DNA from: Myroides guanonis
GTDB lineage: Bacteria; Bacteroidota; Bacteroidia; Flavobacteriales; Flavobacteriaceae
Assembly (NCBI RefSeq): GCF_900114085.1
Contig: NZ_FORU01000014.1
Location: forward strand, 39,665 to 103,664
Length of the DNA: 64,000 nucleotides
Direction of reading: 5' to 3'
The notes under the pieces are model-generated. The model had not been told where the DNA came from. It saw only the letters and a list, made by a program, of their open reading frames with translations, and did not search any database. Both the position numbers and the translations under genes were made by a program. Within the stretch, counting starts at the first letter, position 1; each line of letters begins with the position of its first letter. Of the stretch, positions 54,156 to 63,572 are shown piece by piece.

Positions 54156-55646
54156 TTATCCGTTAATTTTAAGTTTCATACCTGGTCGCAACAAATCGCT
54201 TTCTGATAAGTTGTTCAATTTTTGAAGCTTACTAATCGTTAAACCTGGATATTTCTTACTAATTGAATACATGGAATCTCCTTTTTGTACCGTATAAGTT
54301 GAGTTCGAATTTGAATTAGATGCAATCCCTGAACTACGAACTTTCAATTTCTTACCAGCATGAATTGTATTAGTTCTCATATTATTCATCTGCTTTAATT
54401 GTGTTAAAGACATTCCATACTTAGATGCAATAACTCCAAGGCTTTCACCTCTGCGAATGGTATGATATTGAGATGAAGTATTAGCTGTTGTCGTAAGAGC
54501 AGCTACTGATGTTGCTTCATAGTTAGGTTTTTCAACCTTAGATTCTTCATAATCAACATAAGCATAAATCGCGTTTTCGTTTGAAGCAAACAAACCAATT
54601 TTGTCAACAGGTAACCTTAAAAACATTTCTTTGTCAGAAATATAAGGAACTTGCTTAAGCTTATACGTAGGATTTAAGAATACGATTTCTTCTTCTGAAA
54701 TATCTAACAGTTTTGAAACCTGTTCAAAAGATATTGCTTTTTTTACATTTATAGTATCTGTTTCATGTAATACTACAGGAGCTTGATGTCCTTTAATTCC
54801 ATGCTCTTTTGCATATTCAAACATGTACATTGTAGCAAAAAAAGCTGGTAAATATCCCTGTGTTTCACGTGGAAGATTTTTTCTAATATTCCAATAATTA
54901 GAATATCCTCCTGAACGTCTAATAGCTTTTGACACATTACCAGGTCCAGCGTTATAAGATGCTAGAACCAAATCCCAATCCCCAAAAATTTTGTATAAAT
55001 CCGAAAGATATTTAGCTGCTGCTTCCGATGATTTAATAGGATCTGAACGTTCATCAACAAAAGAATTCACTTCAAGATTATATTGCTTACCCGTAGGATA
55101 CATAAATTGCCATAGACCAGTTGCCCCTACTCTCGATTTAGCATTCGGATTCAAAGCAGATTCAACTATTGCAAGATATTTAATTTCTAGAGGAACGTCA
55201 TATTTTGCCAAATGTTCTTCGAAAATTGGAAAATAGTAATCAGATAAACCCATTAGTCTTTCAAACGAATTTTTCCTATTCTTTAGAAACGATTTAATAA
55301 CGCGTTCTAGAGATTCGTTATACTCAATTTTGAAAGGAGATTTTTCGTCTAACTTGCTTAAACGTTCTTTTAAAAGTTTTGTAGATAATTCATAATCAAC
55401 AGACTCGTCTCTGTAAACGTTGTTAACATCTGCCTCCATTTCTTCAAACAGTTCTTGATTTGTTAACTCTTGTATCCAACGAGAATCTATGCATTTACTC
55501 GTTGAATGATTCACAAAACTATTTTTTATAGAATCTAAATAACTAATTGGTGTTGTTTCCGGATGAGAGAAATTTTCAGAAGGAGCTTGTGCCCAAGCAC
55601 CCGCAGTTAAAATTCCAAACATCCAAATGGCTACTCTTTTATTCAT
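54156..55646 (-). CDS. Membrane-associated lytic murein transglycosylase with two LysM domains (MltD-like)
   Basis: A 496-residue exported peptidoglycan-cleaving enzyme with a signal peptide ending AWAQ (about residue 20). The SLT domain (about 145-265) has the catalytic glutamate in KYLAIVESALNPNAKS, then GATGLWQFMYPTGKQYNL and DWDLVLASYNAGPGNV. Two C-terminal LysM repeats follow, HTIRRGESLGVIASKYGMS and YTVQKGDSMYSISKKYPG. The domain layout is that of MltD. It lies 46 bases after pgk and 14 before the DUF4837 gene. Confidence 0.93.
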   Translation of the reverse strand: MNKRVAIWMFGILTAGAWAQAPSENFSHPETTPISYLDSIKNSFVNHSTSKCIDSRWIQELTNQELFEEMEADVNNVYRDESVDYELSTKLLKERLSKLDEKSPFKIEYNESLERVIKSFLKNRKNSFERLMGLSDYYFPIFEEHLAKYDVPLEIKYLAIVESALNPNAKSRVGATGLWQFMYPTGKQYNLEVNSFVDERSDPIKSSEAAAKYLSDLYKIFGDWDLVLASYNAGPGNVSKAIRRSGGYSNYWNIRKNLPRETQGYLPAFFATMYMFEYAKEHGIKGHQAPVVLHETDTINVKKAISFEQVSKLLDISEEEIVFLNPTYKLKQVPYISDKEMFLRLPVDKIGLFASNENAIYAYVDYEESKVEKPNYEATSVAALTTTANTSSQYHTIRRGESLGVIASKYGMSLTQLKQMNNMRTNTIHAGKKLKVRSSGIASNSNSNSTYTVQKGDSMYSISKKYPGLTISKLQKLNNLSESDLLRPGMKLKING

Positions 55647-55692
55647 TATGCTATTGTATTTCTAAGCGGTAACTAGCCCGTTACCTACTTAA

Positions 55693-56883
55693 TTAATTTT
55701 CTATTGCTTCAATTCCAGGCAGTGTTTTACCTTCTAACATTTCTAACATTGCTCCACCACCGGTAGAAACATAACTCATCTTTGAATCTAAATCAAATTG
55801 CTTAACTGCCGCAACAGAATCTCCTCCTCCTACAAGAGAAAAAGTACCATTTGAAGTTGCTTCCGCAATATAATTACCCAAAGTGATAGTACCATTGGCG
55901 AATTTATCCATTTCGAATACTCCCAAAGGACCGTTCCATAATATGATTCTAGACTCTTGAATCACAGGTTTTAGGCTTTCTAACGTTTTAGGTCCAACAT
56001 CCAACGCTTGCCATCCATCAGGTATTTCATTCACATTTACAATCTGTGTTGCTGCATCATTTGAAAATGAATCTGCAATTACCACATCAATTGGCAAGTG
56101 AATAGTAACATTTTTCTGTTTAGCCTTCTCCATAATTTCAAGGGCTAATTCCATTTTATCATCTTCACATATAGAATTACCTATATTACCTCCCATTGCT
56201 TTAATAAAAGTAAAAGTCATTCCTCCTCCAATAATCATATGATCAATCTTATCTAAGATATTTTCAATAATTGTGATTTTTGAAGAAACTTTTGAACCTC
56301 CTAATACTGCTGTTACCGGTTTCTCTGTACTATTTAAAACTTTATCTATACTTTCGATTTCCTTAGCAAGTAAGTATCCGAAACATTTTGATTCTGGAAA
56401 AAACTGAGCTATAATAGTCGTTGAAGCATGCGCTCTATGAGCTGTTCCAAATGCGTCATTCACATAGATATCCCCAAGTGAAGCTAATTCTTCAGCAAAA
56501 GCGACATCACCTTTTTCTTCTTCAGGATAAAAACGCAAGTTTTCCAACAATATTATACTTCCTGGTTTTGCATTATTCAAAACACTCTTTACCTCTGCTC
56601 CTACGCAATCATCGACGAATGTAACAGGAAATCCAAGTACCTCTTCAACTTTTGAAACGATATGTTTTAAAGAAAAATCTGCATTAGAAACTCCTTTTGG
56701 TCTTCCTAAATGCGACATTAAAACAGCAATACCTCCTTCTTCAACTACCTTTAAAATTGTAGGTTTAGCAGCTTCAATTCTATTTGAATCTGTCACTTGA
56801 AATTGAGCATTAAGAGGCACATTAAAATCTACTCTAATAAGTGCTATTTGGTCATTAAAATTAAAATCGTTTATAGTTTTCAT
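55693..56883 (-). CDS. pgk: Phosphoglycerate kinase
   Basis: A 396-residue glycolytic kinase transferring phosphate from 1,3-bisphosphoglycerate to ADP. Signatures are the N-terminal ALIRVDFNVPLN, SHLGRPKG, LLENLRFYPEE, NDAFGTAHRAHAS, VLGGSKVSSK, the hinge WNGPLGVFE and SLVGGGDSVAA. Length and motifs are complete. It is driven by a -7 element at 56921-56928 and heads a run with the lytic transglycosylase. Confidence 0.97.
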   Translation of the reverse strand: MKTINDFNFNDQIALIRVDFNVPLNAQFQVTDSNRIEAAKPTILKVVEEGGIAVLMSHLGRPKGVSNADFSLKHIVSKVEEVLGFPVTFVDDCVGAEVKSVLNNAKPGSIILLENLRFYPEEEKGDVAFAEELASLGDIYVNDAFGTAHRAHASTTIIAQFFPESKCFGYLLAKEIESIDKVLNSTEKPVTAVLGGSKVSSKITIIENILDKIDHMIIGGGMTFTFIKAMGGNIGNSICEDDKMELALEIMEKAKQKNVTIHLPIDVVIADSFSNDAATQIVNVNEIPDGWQALDVGPKTLESLKPVIQESRIILWNGPLGVFEMDKFANGTITLGNYIAEATSNGTFSLVGGGDSVAAVKQFDLDSKMSYVSTGGGAMLEMLEGKTLPGIEAIEN

Positions 56884-56920
56884 TCGTTATGATTAATTGT
56901 TTTGAAATTTTGAAATTTCA

Positions 56921-56928
56921 CAAATATA
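56921..56928 (-). promoter_or_regulatory. -7 promoter element for pgk
   Basis: The minus strand reads TATATTTG, a full match, about 38 bases before the pgk ATG. Confidence 0.6.
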
Positions 56929-57037
56929 AAGTTTTTTATAATCCTATACTCTGATTTTTAGCACCTAAAAGTTAAAGTATACTTATAACTAAGTATTTAC
57001 CGTTTAAAATTCACTGATAAAACAGAGAAAAAAGTGC

Positions 57038-57075
57038 ATAAAAAAATGCTTTATTTTAAAAAGAATAAAGCATTT
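57038..57075 (-). terminator. Terminator after the plug-like gene
   Basis: AAATGCTTTATT (57044-57055) pairs with AATAAAGCATTT (57064-57075). On the minus strand it is followed by seven T, ending the transcript of the gene at 57134-57796. Confidence 0.88.
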
Positions 57076-57133
57076 AAATTTTAAAAACATACAGATTATA
57101 TGATGCAATTACGCTCATACTAAAAGGATTTGA

Positions 57134-57796
57134 TTATTTCTTAATCGTAAAAATCTCTAAAACTCCATCGTTACTGCTTTCTTTATAAGTTGAAATGGCG
57201 CTTTCAACGTCAAAAACATTAAGTTTAAGTGCGACCTCTTTGGTTACTTGCTTTCCATTGATTTTTACAGTACTAATTTTTGAGCTCCTAATTGATTTTT
57301 CAAACTCAATCTGCAATTGATTACTAAATTCCGGCAATGCTTGAATATCATTTAAAATAGAATCTTTATTAACGATTGGTTTTTGGGTAATCTCCGGTTT
57401 AACCGAGCCTTCCAAAAGTACTTTTTCCTCTACTTCTATTTCTTTAGAAAATGATTCCTTTTGCTCCGTTAATTCTTCCAATTTTTGCAATACAGCTTCA
57501 TCAACTTTATTTCCATAATTATTAACTATCTTTTTCTTTAATACAATGATTACAGCCCCATCTTTTGCAGTTTCCCCAAAAATTTTAATCGCTTCCTCTG
57601 AATTTAATTCAACACGAGACTCGATCATATCTTCTTTAATCTTGGATAATTCAATAAATCGAACAAAATAACCATTAACAACAACCAATGGTTTAGGAGT
57701 TACTTGTTCAGTATGGCAAAACAATTGAGAACTACTCCAAGATACTTGAGCAGTACACAACATAAACAGAATTAAAAGGTAGCCTGAGTATTTCAT
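57134..57796 (-). CDS. Exported protein with two TonB-receptor plug-like modules, no barrel
   Basis: A 220-residue protein that I do not recognise as a named family. A signal peptide covers about residues 1-22. The first module (about 33-88) reads PLVVVNGYFV, an acidic stretch, then EAIKIFGETAKDGAVIIVLKKK. This echoes the plug-domain pattern in which PLxVVDG is followed by the xxYGxxxxxGVIxIxTKK strand of TonB-dependent receptors. The C-terminal part (about 160-220) repeats the scheme with STVKINGKQV and STYKESSNDGVLEIFTIKK. A Glu/Lys-rich linker joins them. It lacks the barrel and any metal motif. It may be a signalling or partner-binding fragment, and its function is unknown. Confidence 0.6.
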   Translation of the reverse strand: MKYSGYLLILFMLCTAQVSWSSSQLFCHTEQVTPKPLVVVNGYFVRFIELSKIKEDMIESRVELNSEEAIKIFGETAKDGAVIIVLKKKIVNNYGNKVDEAVLQKLEELTEQKESFSKEIEVEEKVLLEGSVKPEITQKPIVNKDSILNDIQALPEFSNQLQIEFEKSIRSSKISTVKINGKQVTKEVALKLNVFDVESAISTYKESSNDGVLEIFTIKK

Positions 57797-58227
57797 CTTT
57801 TATTTTATATAATATCTATTAAAAATTTACTTGTCCATTAATTTAAATCAAAACACTATCCTTATATCCTCGATAGTCTTTTATATTTCAACTACTTAGA
57901 TTTTTTCAAATTTAAAACAAATTAACTACACTAAAATTCAAAGTGGTTAAAATGACCACTTTTGACCTATTTCGGTTTTTTAAAAAACTGAAAATAAATA
58001 TTTTATATAATTCACACTTGCTCTTCTTTGGAACATGTTCGTATCATCTATTGGTTTCTTTGAGAAAAAGGGTGATTTTGCGAACCCGACCAACAGAAAA
58101 CCTCTTTCCAATTTGGTTTTTGAAAGATTATTTTCAAAATTCCTTCTTACAAATTGACATAAAAATACTACTTTTAAACAACTTTTTATATCAATAAATC
58201 AACTCATTTACTTCTAAAACGAAAGTA
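57797..58227. other. 431-bp divergent intergenic region, plug-like gene / FAD monooxygenase
   Basis: No credible gene. It contains a hairpin (AAAGTGGT 57940-57947 with ACCACTTT 57955-57962) and, 8 bases further, a 22-base near-palindrome at 57971-57992 centred on TTTTTTAAAAAA. An 84-codon frame at 57943-58197 has no promoter, uses GTG and looks like chance. Confidence 0.45.
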
Positions 58228-59373
58228 ATGTCACAACAACAAATAATCATAATTGGTGCTGGTATAGCTGGGCTAACAGCTGCCATTAGTTTAAAAAAAT
58301 TAGGCTATAAAATTGTTGTTTATGAATCGAGTACAACAATTAAAGGAATTGGTGCTGGCTTGGGATTAGCTTCCAATGCATTAAAAGCATTGCAATTTCT
58401 AGGTTTAGACCAAGGAATATCATCCATTGGAACAAAAGTTACTGCCTCTCATATTAGAGATTCCAGAGGAAGAACAGTTGCAATTGCTGATGCCACTTTG
58501 GTTTCCGAAGAAGATAATCAAAACTTTGCTGTTCACCGTAAAGATTTACATCAGTATCTCTATGAACAACTTGAAAAAAGCGAAGTTATTCCCAATAAAA
58601 AACTAGTCAATTTCACACAAAGCAAAGAAGAAGTTTTTGTTGAATTTGAAGATGGCACCTCTGATACCGCAGACTATTTAATTGCTACCGATGGTGTTGG
58701 TTCAACGGTTAGACAGCAATTATTGCCTAACTCCAAACCTAGATACGCTGGATATACTTGCTGGAGAGCTATTATAAAAAATCCTGGTTTAAAATTAACA
58801 GATAGTTCTGAAACTTGGGGTAAAGAAGGTCGCTTTGGATATGTAGCCCTACCTAATAATTTGATTTATTGGTATGCTTGTATTAACACTCATAAGCATG
58901 AAGTTAGAAACTATACCGTAAAAGACCTATGTAAAAATTTTCAAAACTATTACCACCCCATTCCCAAGATATTATCAGACACGCTTGATAAAGATTTATT
59001 ACAAAATGACATTGTTGATATAAAACCCATTCATCAATTTTACTTCGAAAGAATACTTTTAATGGGAGATGCAGCACATGCAACTACTCCAAATATGGGA
59101 CAAGGTGCTTGTATGGCCCTTGAAGATGTTGCAGTTTTAATCAACGAGTTGAAGCAAACTACTGATGTTGAAAATGCCTTTCAAAATTTTGAAAAAAAAC
59201 GTTTGAAGCGCACTCGATTTATCATCAATACTTCTCGAAAAATGGGAATAGTAGCTCAGTTAGAAAATCCAATATTAATTTCAATACGCAATATCCTTTT
59301 TAGAAATATGCCTAAAGCATTCGTGAAAAGACAAATGAAAATTCTTCTTGAAACTGATATTTTTAATCCTTAA
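58228..59373 (+). CDS. FAD-dependent aromatic-type monooxygenase
   Basis: A 381-residue class A flavoprotein monooxygenase. The N-terminal dinucleotide fold has IIGAGIAGLTAAISLKKLG and a Glu at the end of strand 2. The middle motif is DYLIATDGVGSTVR (the DG fingerprint), and the C-terminal FAD-ribityl motif is LMGDAAHATTPNMGQGACMALEDV. This pattern fits the salicylate/kynurenine-hydroxylase and zeaxanthin-epoxidase-like group and is also shared with TetX relatives. I cannot assign the substrate or call it a resistance gene. No signal peptide is present. A promoter is not clear in the upstream region. Confidence 0.87.
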   Translation: MSQQQIIIIGAGIAGLTAAISLKKLGYKIVVYESSTTIKGIGAGLGLASNALKALQFLGLDQGISSIGTKVTASHIRDSRGRTVAIADATLVSEEDNQNFAVHRKDLHQYLYEQLEKSEVIPNKKLVNFTQSKEEVFVEFEDGTSDTADYLIATDGVGSTVRQQLLPNSKPRYAGYTCWRAIIKNPGLKLTDSSETWGKEGRFGYVALPNNLIYWYACINTHKHEVRNYTVKDLCKNFQNYYHPIPKILSDTLDKDLLQNDIVDIKPIHQFYFERILLMGDAAHATTPNMGQGACMALEDVAVLINELKQTTDVENAFQNFEKKRLKRTRFIINTSRKMGIVAQLENPILISIRNILFRNMPKAFVKRQMKILLETDIFNP

Positions 59374-59443
59374 AAACAAGATTACACCATAGGTTTAAAC
59401 TCAAATCTTTATTGGTAATTCAAGCTATTTTCTATAATTAAAC

Positions 59444-59451
59444 TATCTTTG
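59444..59451 (+). promoter_or_regulatory. -7 promoter element for holB
   Basis: TATCTTTG matches TAnnTTTG and ends 6 bases before the holB ATG at 59458, giving a very short leader. Confidence 0.5.
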
Positions 59452-59457
59452 TAGTCT

Positions 59458-60606
59458 ATGCAGTTTTCAGATATTATTGGTCAAAACCATTTGAAAAACC
59501 ACTTAATTCAAAGTGCTTCTTCAAACCGTGTACCCCACGCACAATTGTTTATTGGACCCGATGGTTCAGGAACTTTGCCTATGGCTATTGCCTATGCACA
59601 ATATCTCTTGTGTAAAAATATTGGTAATGAAAATACGGGAGGTAATGAGTCTTGTAATCTAAAATTTAAATCTTTAATACATCCAGATTTACACTTTGTA
59701 TATCCTGTTTCTACTACGGAAGCGGTTAAAAAAAATGCAACAAGTGATCAATTTGCAGATTTATGGCGTTCGTTTTTACAAACGCAGCCATATGGTAATT
59801 TGTTTGATTGGTATAACCATATTGACATTCAAAACAAACAAGGTCAGATTGGTGTAGATGAGGCCCAAAGTGTACTTAAGAAACTAGCCCTTAAATCTTT
59901 TGAGGGAGGTTATAAGATTATGTTGATTTGGATGGCTGATAAAATGAATGTTGAAGCTTCTAATAAACTATTAAAACTATTAGAAGAACCACCTGCTCAT
60001 ACCGTTTTTATATTGATCGCAGAAAATGAAAAAGGAATGCTTCAAACCATTCTTTCTCGTTGCCAAATATTAAAATTCAATCCGTTAACTCAACGCGAAA
60101 TAGAAGATGCTTTAGTATTGAATGAAAATTGCAGTAAACATGAGGCTGCATTAATTTCAAGACAATCACAAGGTAATTATAACAAAGCATTACAGTTATT
60201 AAGAAACAAAGACAACGGATTACCTTTTGAAAAATGGTTTGTTCAATGGGTTCGTGCTGCCTTCCGTGCGAAAGGAAACGCGGCTGTAATCCAAGAATTA
60301 GTAGAATGGAGTGAAGAACTAGCAGGACTAGGTAGAGAAGCTCAGAAACAATTCTTAGAGTTCTGCATAGAAATGTTTAGGCAAGCTTTGTTAATCAACT
60401 ATCAAACACCAGATTTGGTATATTACCAAACTACGGTTGATAAATTCAAATTGGAGAACTTTGCTCCTTTTGTCAATGGTTCTAATATCGCTGAAATCTT
60501 TGAAGAACTTTCAAATGCTAGTTATCATATTGAAAGAAATGGAAATGCAAAAATGATTTTCACCGATTTATCTATTAAACTGACTCGTTTGATACATAAA
60601 AAATAA
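59458..60606 (+). CDS. holB: DNA polymerase III subunit delta-prime
   Basis: A 382-residue clamp-loader subunit of the AAA+ fold. FSDIIGQNHLKNHLIQS and RVPHAQLFIGPDGSGTL mark the N-terminus. The P-loop is degenerate, with Thr-Leu instead of Lys-Thr/Ser, consistent with the non-hydrolysing delta-prime role. KIMLIWMADKMNVEASNKLLKLLEEPPAHTVFILIAE and the SRC motif ILSRCQILKF follow. The four-cysteine zinc module of some delta-prime/DnaX proteins is not obvious. Family assignment is secure, and the alternative of a gamma/tau subunit is excluded by the P-loop. Confidence 0.9.
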   Translation: MQFSDIIGQNHLKNHLIQSASSNRVPHAQLFIGPDGSGTLPMAIAYAQYLLCKNIGNENTGGNESCNLKFKSLIHPDLHFVYPVSTTEAVKKNATSDQFADLWRSFLQTQPYGNLFDWYNHIDIQNKQGQIGVDEAQSVLKKLALKSFEGGYKIMLIWMADKMNVEASNKLLKLLEEPPAHTVFILIAENEKGMLQTILSRCQILKFNPLTQREIEDALVLNENCSKHEAALISRQSQGNYNKALQLLRNKDNGLPFEKWFVQWVRAAFRAKGNAAVIQELVEWSEELAGLGREAQKQFLEFCIEMFRQALLINYQTPDLVYYQTTVDKFKLENFAPFVNGSNIAEIFEELSNASYHIERNGNAKMIFTDLSIKLTRLIHKK

Positions 60607-60609
60607 TCT

Positions 60610-60648
60610 CTAAAACCTGCAAGGTTTCAGAAACCTTGCAGGTTTTAG
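60610..60648. repeat. Perfect 18-bp inverted repeat, REP-like hairpin/terminator
   Basis: CTAAAACCTGCAAGGTTT (60610-60627) and AAACCTTGCAGGTTTTAG (60631-60648) are exact inverted copies around the loop CAG. The hairpin lies between convergent genes and contains the stop codon of the helicase gene (60645-60647). It may act as a bidirectional terminator, although T runs are short. The core resembles the CCTGCAAGG palindromes widely scattered in Bacteroidota intergenic DNA. Confidence 0.8.
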
Positions 60649-62912
60649 AAACTACTTTTATACAAACGAAGTTCTTCCCAACTAAAACGGTTTCCCGTTT
60701 CAGCTTTAATATCCCCCAATGGGGTACTTTCTTTTCCTTTAAAAAGAGTTTTTAACTCTTTGATTTTACCCTCACTCAATAACTCCGTAATTGCTACTTT
60801 ATCTTCCTTAACTAATTTTGAAAAATGAGAATATATGGTTTGGGTCGTCAATTTTCGTATTTCAGCAATTTGTACAATACTCATATCTTCTCTCCAATAG
60901 TCTAAAGTTATATCGGCTGTTGGTTTCTTGCTTTCCTTTTTCTTTGGTTTTTCATCTTCATAATAACTTACATCCTCTTCCTCTTCAATAAGCGTATTTT
61001 TTGTTGCTTTTATTATTTGAGATATAGATACCAAATGATTGATACGATATTCTCCAATGCTTAAAGATGTCAATGTTTCCTTACAAATAGTTCTTTCCTC
61101 CTCCAATATCTGAAGTAACAATTGAGATTTTTTCATTTGCAGTACTGCTTTGATAAAAGCATTTTCCAATTCATTAAGCTCTTCAAAGAATGCTTTCATT
61201 CCTTTCATTCGCTTTACTTGAGTAATGGTATATAAAATTTCAAACACCATTGCGTCCATTTTTGGAAAAAAGTATTCGTATGCCTTTGTAATTCTCTCCT
61301 TTACAAATTGAAAATTATAAGGTTCTTCGTGGAACAAACTTCTAATTTGTTGCACAAATTTTTCAGAGTGAATTAATAAAGCATCCATATTATTAGACTG
61401 CTTCTCTGCCCATTTTTTGAATTGATTCTTTTTACTTCGTTCTGCTTCGGAAATATAGGTCTGCAAATGCGATCTCCATAAAGTAGATAATTCAAACCAT
61501 GAATAAGTTTGCATTAGATAATCTCTCACAAAGCGTTTTGTTTCTAAATGCAATTCGTTTTCTAATTTTTCTTTAGATGCCTTATGATTTGCATACTGCA
61601 TTACATCATAGTCATTCTCCAATCCATTCATACGTATCGGAGAAAGCAAAATAAGCCCTTCTAACGAACGTAAACGCGAAAGAGCAACATATGCTTGTCC
61701 AGGAAGAAAAACGCGTGATACATCCAATACAGCACGGTCAAAAGTTAGTCCTTGACTCTTATGTACAGTTATAGCCCATGCAAGCTTTATTGGAAAATGG
61801 GTATAGGTACCTAAAATCTCTTCTTTTATTTCTTTCGTGTTCGGATCTACAGTGTATTTAATATTCTGCCATTCGTAGCGGTCAACTTCAATAGTTTTAT
61901 TTTCCTCTGGGAAATGAACAAGTATTTCATTGAACGATAAACCTTTTACTACTCCCATTTTTCCATTGAAAAAATTCTTCTCAAAAGAAAGGTCATTTTT
62001 AATGAAGATAATTTGAGCACCTACTTTCAAGGTCATCTTAGCCTCTATAGGAAATATCTTTTCTGAAAAATCACCAACTATATCAGGGAAAAATGTAAAC
62101 TCTTTTGTTTTTAATGATTCTAAAGCAGTAGCATTCATTTCATCTGCTTTAGCATTATGTGTAGTTAAAGTGATATAACCAGGATTTGTTTTTACATCGA
62201 AATTAGGATTCACGAACTCGTTTAAAACAGCCACATCATTCTCGCTTACTCGATTGTTTCTAAGATTATTTAAAACTTCTATGAAACGGTCATCCTTTTG
62301 ACGATAAATTTTATCTAGCTCAATATACAATAAAGGACTTTGTTGAATAACATGAGAATGAAAAAAGAAATTCCCTGCGTAATAATTTCTAAGCACATTC
62401 CATTCGGCATTTCGAACTACTGGAGGTAATTGCAAAAGATCTCCAATAAAAAGAACTTGAACACCCCCAAAAGGCATTTGATTTCTGCGAACAGATTTTA
62501 ATACAAAATCCATTGCGTCTAAAACATCTGCTCTAAGCATACTAACTTCATCAACAATCAATAACTCTAAATTTTTAAACAACGCTTTTTTTGTGTTGTT
62601 CATTAAAGTATGTCTTCTCAATGTTTTTCTAGTTTCAAACTTTACATCATCAGCAAACATAGGCTCACTGTTAGAATCTGGAATAAAAGCAGCAAAAGGT
62701 AATTGGAAAAAAGAGTGTATAGTAACCCCTCCAGCATTCAATGCCGCAATTCCAGTTGGAGCAACTACTATAGTATTCTTATGTGTAGTTTCTACAATCT
62801 CCCTCAATAAGGTTGTTTTACCGGTTCCAGCTTTCCCCGTTAAAAAAAGACTTTTATTAGTTTGATTAATAAACTGTAATACGTATTGTGCTTGTTCTGA
62901 AAAACTTTTCAT
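60645..62912 (-). CDS. Pif1-like SF1 helicase with C-terminal HTH domain
   Basis: A 755-residue ATP-dependent DNA helicase. The N-terminal half (about 1-430) has Walker A LTGKAGTGKTTLL, motif Ia VVAPTGIAALNAGG, TIHSFFQLPF (the Pif1 family motif), Walker B LLIVDEVSMLRADV, the GGVQVLFIGDLLQLPPV motif III, and LAWAITVHKSQGLTFDRAVLDVS with VALSRLRSLEGL near motif VI. Residues about 440-640 are helical and charged. The last about 90 residues (DYWREDMSIVQIAEIRKLTTQTIYSHFSKLV) form an HTH like that at the C-terminus of Bacteroidetes RecQ (HTH_40-type). A role in G-quadruplex or replication-fork processing is inferred from the family. Confidence 0.9.
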   Translation of the reverse strand: MKSFSEQAQYVLQFINQTNKSLFLTGKAGTGKTTLLREIVETTHKNTIVVAPTGIAALNAGGVTIHSFFQLPFAAFIPDSNSEPMFADDVKFETRKTLRRHTLMNNTKKALFKNLELLIVDEVSMLRADVLDAMDFVLKSVRRNQMPFGGVQVLFIGDLLQLPPVVRNAEWNVLRNYYAGNFFFHSHVIQQSPLLYIELDKIYRQKDDRFIEVLNNLRNNRVSENDVAVLNEFVNPNFDVKTNPGYITLTTHNAKADEMNATALESLKTKEFTFFPDIVGDFSEKIFPIEAKMTLKVGAQIIFIKNDLSFEKNFFNGKMGVVKGLSFNEILVHFPEENKTIEVDRYEWQNIKYTVDPNTKEIKEEILGTYTHFPIKLAWAITVHKSQGLTFDRAVLDVSRVFLPGQAYVALSRLRSLEGLILLSPIRMNGLENDYDVMQYANHKASKEKLENELHLETKRFVRDYLMQTYSWFELSTLWRSHLQTYISEAERSKKNQFKKWAEKQSNNMDALLIHSEKFVQQIRSLFHEEPYNFQFVKERITKAYEYFFPKMDAMVFEILYTITQVKRMKGMKAFFEELNELENAFIKAVLQMKKSQLLLQILEEERTICKETLTSLSIGEYRINHLVSISQIIKATKNTLIEEEEDVSYYEDEKPKKKESKKPTADITLDYWREDMSIVQIAEIRKLTTQTIYSHFSKLVKEDKVAITELLSEGKIKELKTLFKGKESTPLGDIKAETGNRFSWEELRLYKSSF

Positions 62913-62951
62913 AGTGTAGATGAAATTCTATAGTATCCTTAATTCAATAAT

Positions 62952-62975
62952 AAAAAAACCCCCATAAAGGAGGTT
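62952..62975 (-). terminator. Terminator after the OmpH-like gene
   Basis: AACCCCC (plus 62957-62963 region) pairs with GGAGGTT (62969-62975) with one G-T pair. On the minus strand it is followed by TTTTTTT. It separates the OmpH gene from the downstream helicase gene. Confidence 0.78.
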
Positions 62976-62999
62976 CTTCAAACAATTTAAAATATAAAT

Positions 63000-63572
63000 T
63001 TACTCGGCGTTCTCTACTTTAGAGTCTGCTGCTTTTATAGCAGTAGTACCTTTGTATTTAGAATTCAATTCTTTTACGATTAGGTCAGTAATGTTATATT
63101 CTTCCTTTGCATATAAAACAGTAGAAGCATCTTCTGTTCCATAAATATAATCATAACCATTCTTTTTACCGTAATCAGTAATAGTTGCTTTTACAGTTTT
63201 AACGATAGAATCCATTTCTTTTCCGCTTTCCATTTGCAAAGTTTGCATAATAGATTGTTGCTTCATTGATAATTCTTGCTCACGTTTTTGTAATTCAGCA
63301 CCTTTTTGTTGAGCCCACGCCATTCCTTTTGCTTGAGCATTAGCTTGAAAACTTGAAGCTTCTTTTTGAAAACTTGCAATATCAGCTTCTAGCTCTTTAC
63401 CCAATTCATCAGATTTGATCTTGTATTTAGATTCAACATCTTTAGTAGCTTCATACTCTTGCATTAATTTTTGAGTATCAACATAAGCAGATTTTTGTCC
63501 TACTGTAGTTGAACCGTTATTACATGAAGCTAATAATGCAGCACATCCTAAAACTAATAAGCCTTTTTTCAT
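63000..63572 (-). CDS. OmpH/Skp-family periplasmic chaperone, lipoprotein
   Basis: A 190-residue envelope protein of the OmpH/Skp family, which protects unfolded outer-membrane proteins. The lipobox LASC (C17) gives an acylated form, unlike soluble Skp of E. coli. KSAYVDTQKLMQEY starts the Skp fold. A long coiled-coil with heptads (about 45-115, rich in Glu/Lys/Gln) precedes the C-terminal strand TVKATITDYGKKNGYDYIYGT. It is monocistronic, ending at its own terminator, and I see no clear -7 box in the 60 bases upstream. Confidence 0.88.
   Translation of the reverse strand: MKKGLLVLGCAALLASCNNGSTTVGQKSAYVDTQKLMQEYEATKDVESKYKIKSDELGKELEADIASFQKEASSFQANAQAKGMAWAQQKGAELQKREQELSMKQQSIMQTLQMESGKEMDSIVKTVKATITDYGKKNGYDYIYGTEDASTVLYAKEEYNITDLIVKELNSKYKGTTAIKAADSKVENAE

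Noticed and set aside
57943..58197. 84-codon plus-strand frame in the intergenic region before the FAD monooxygenase
   Set aside because: It starts with GTG, has no promoter-like box, no domain resemblance and a base composition like the surrounding noncoding DNA.
58228..59373. Calling the FAD monooxygenase a TetX-type antibiotic-inactivating enzyme
   Set aside because: The motifs are those shared by many class A flavoprotein monooxygenases and no TetX-specific context or mobile element is present.
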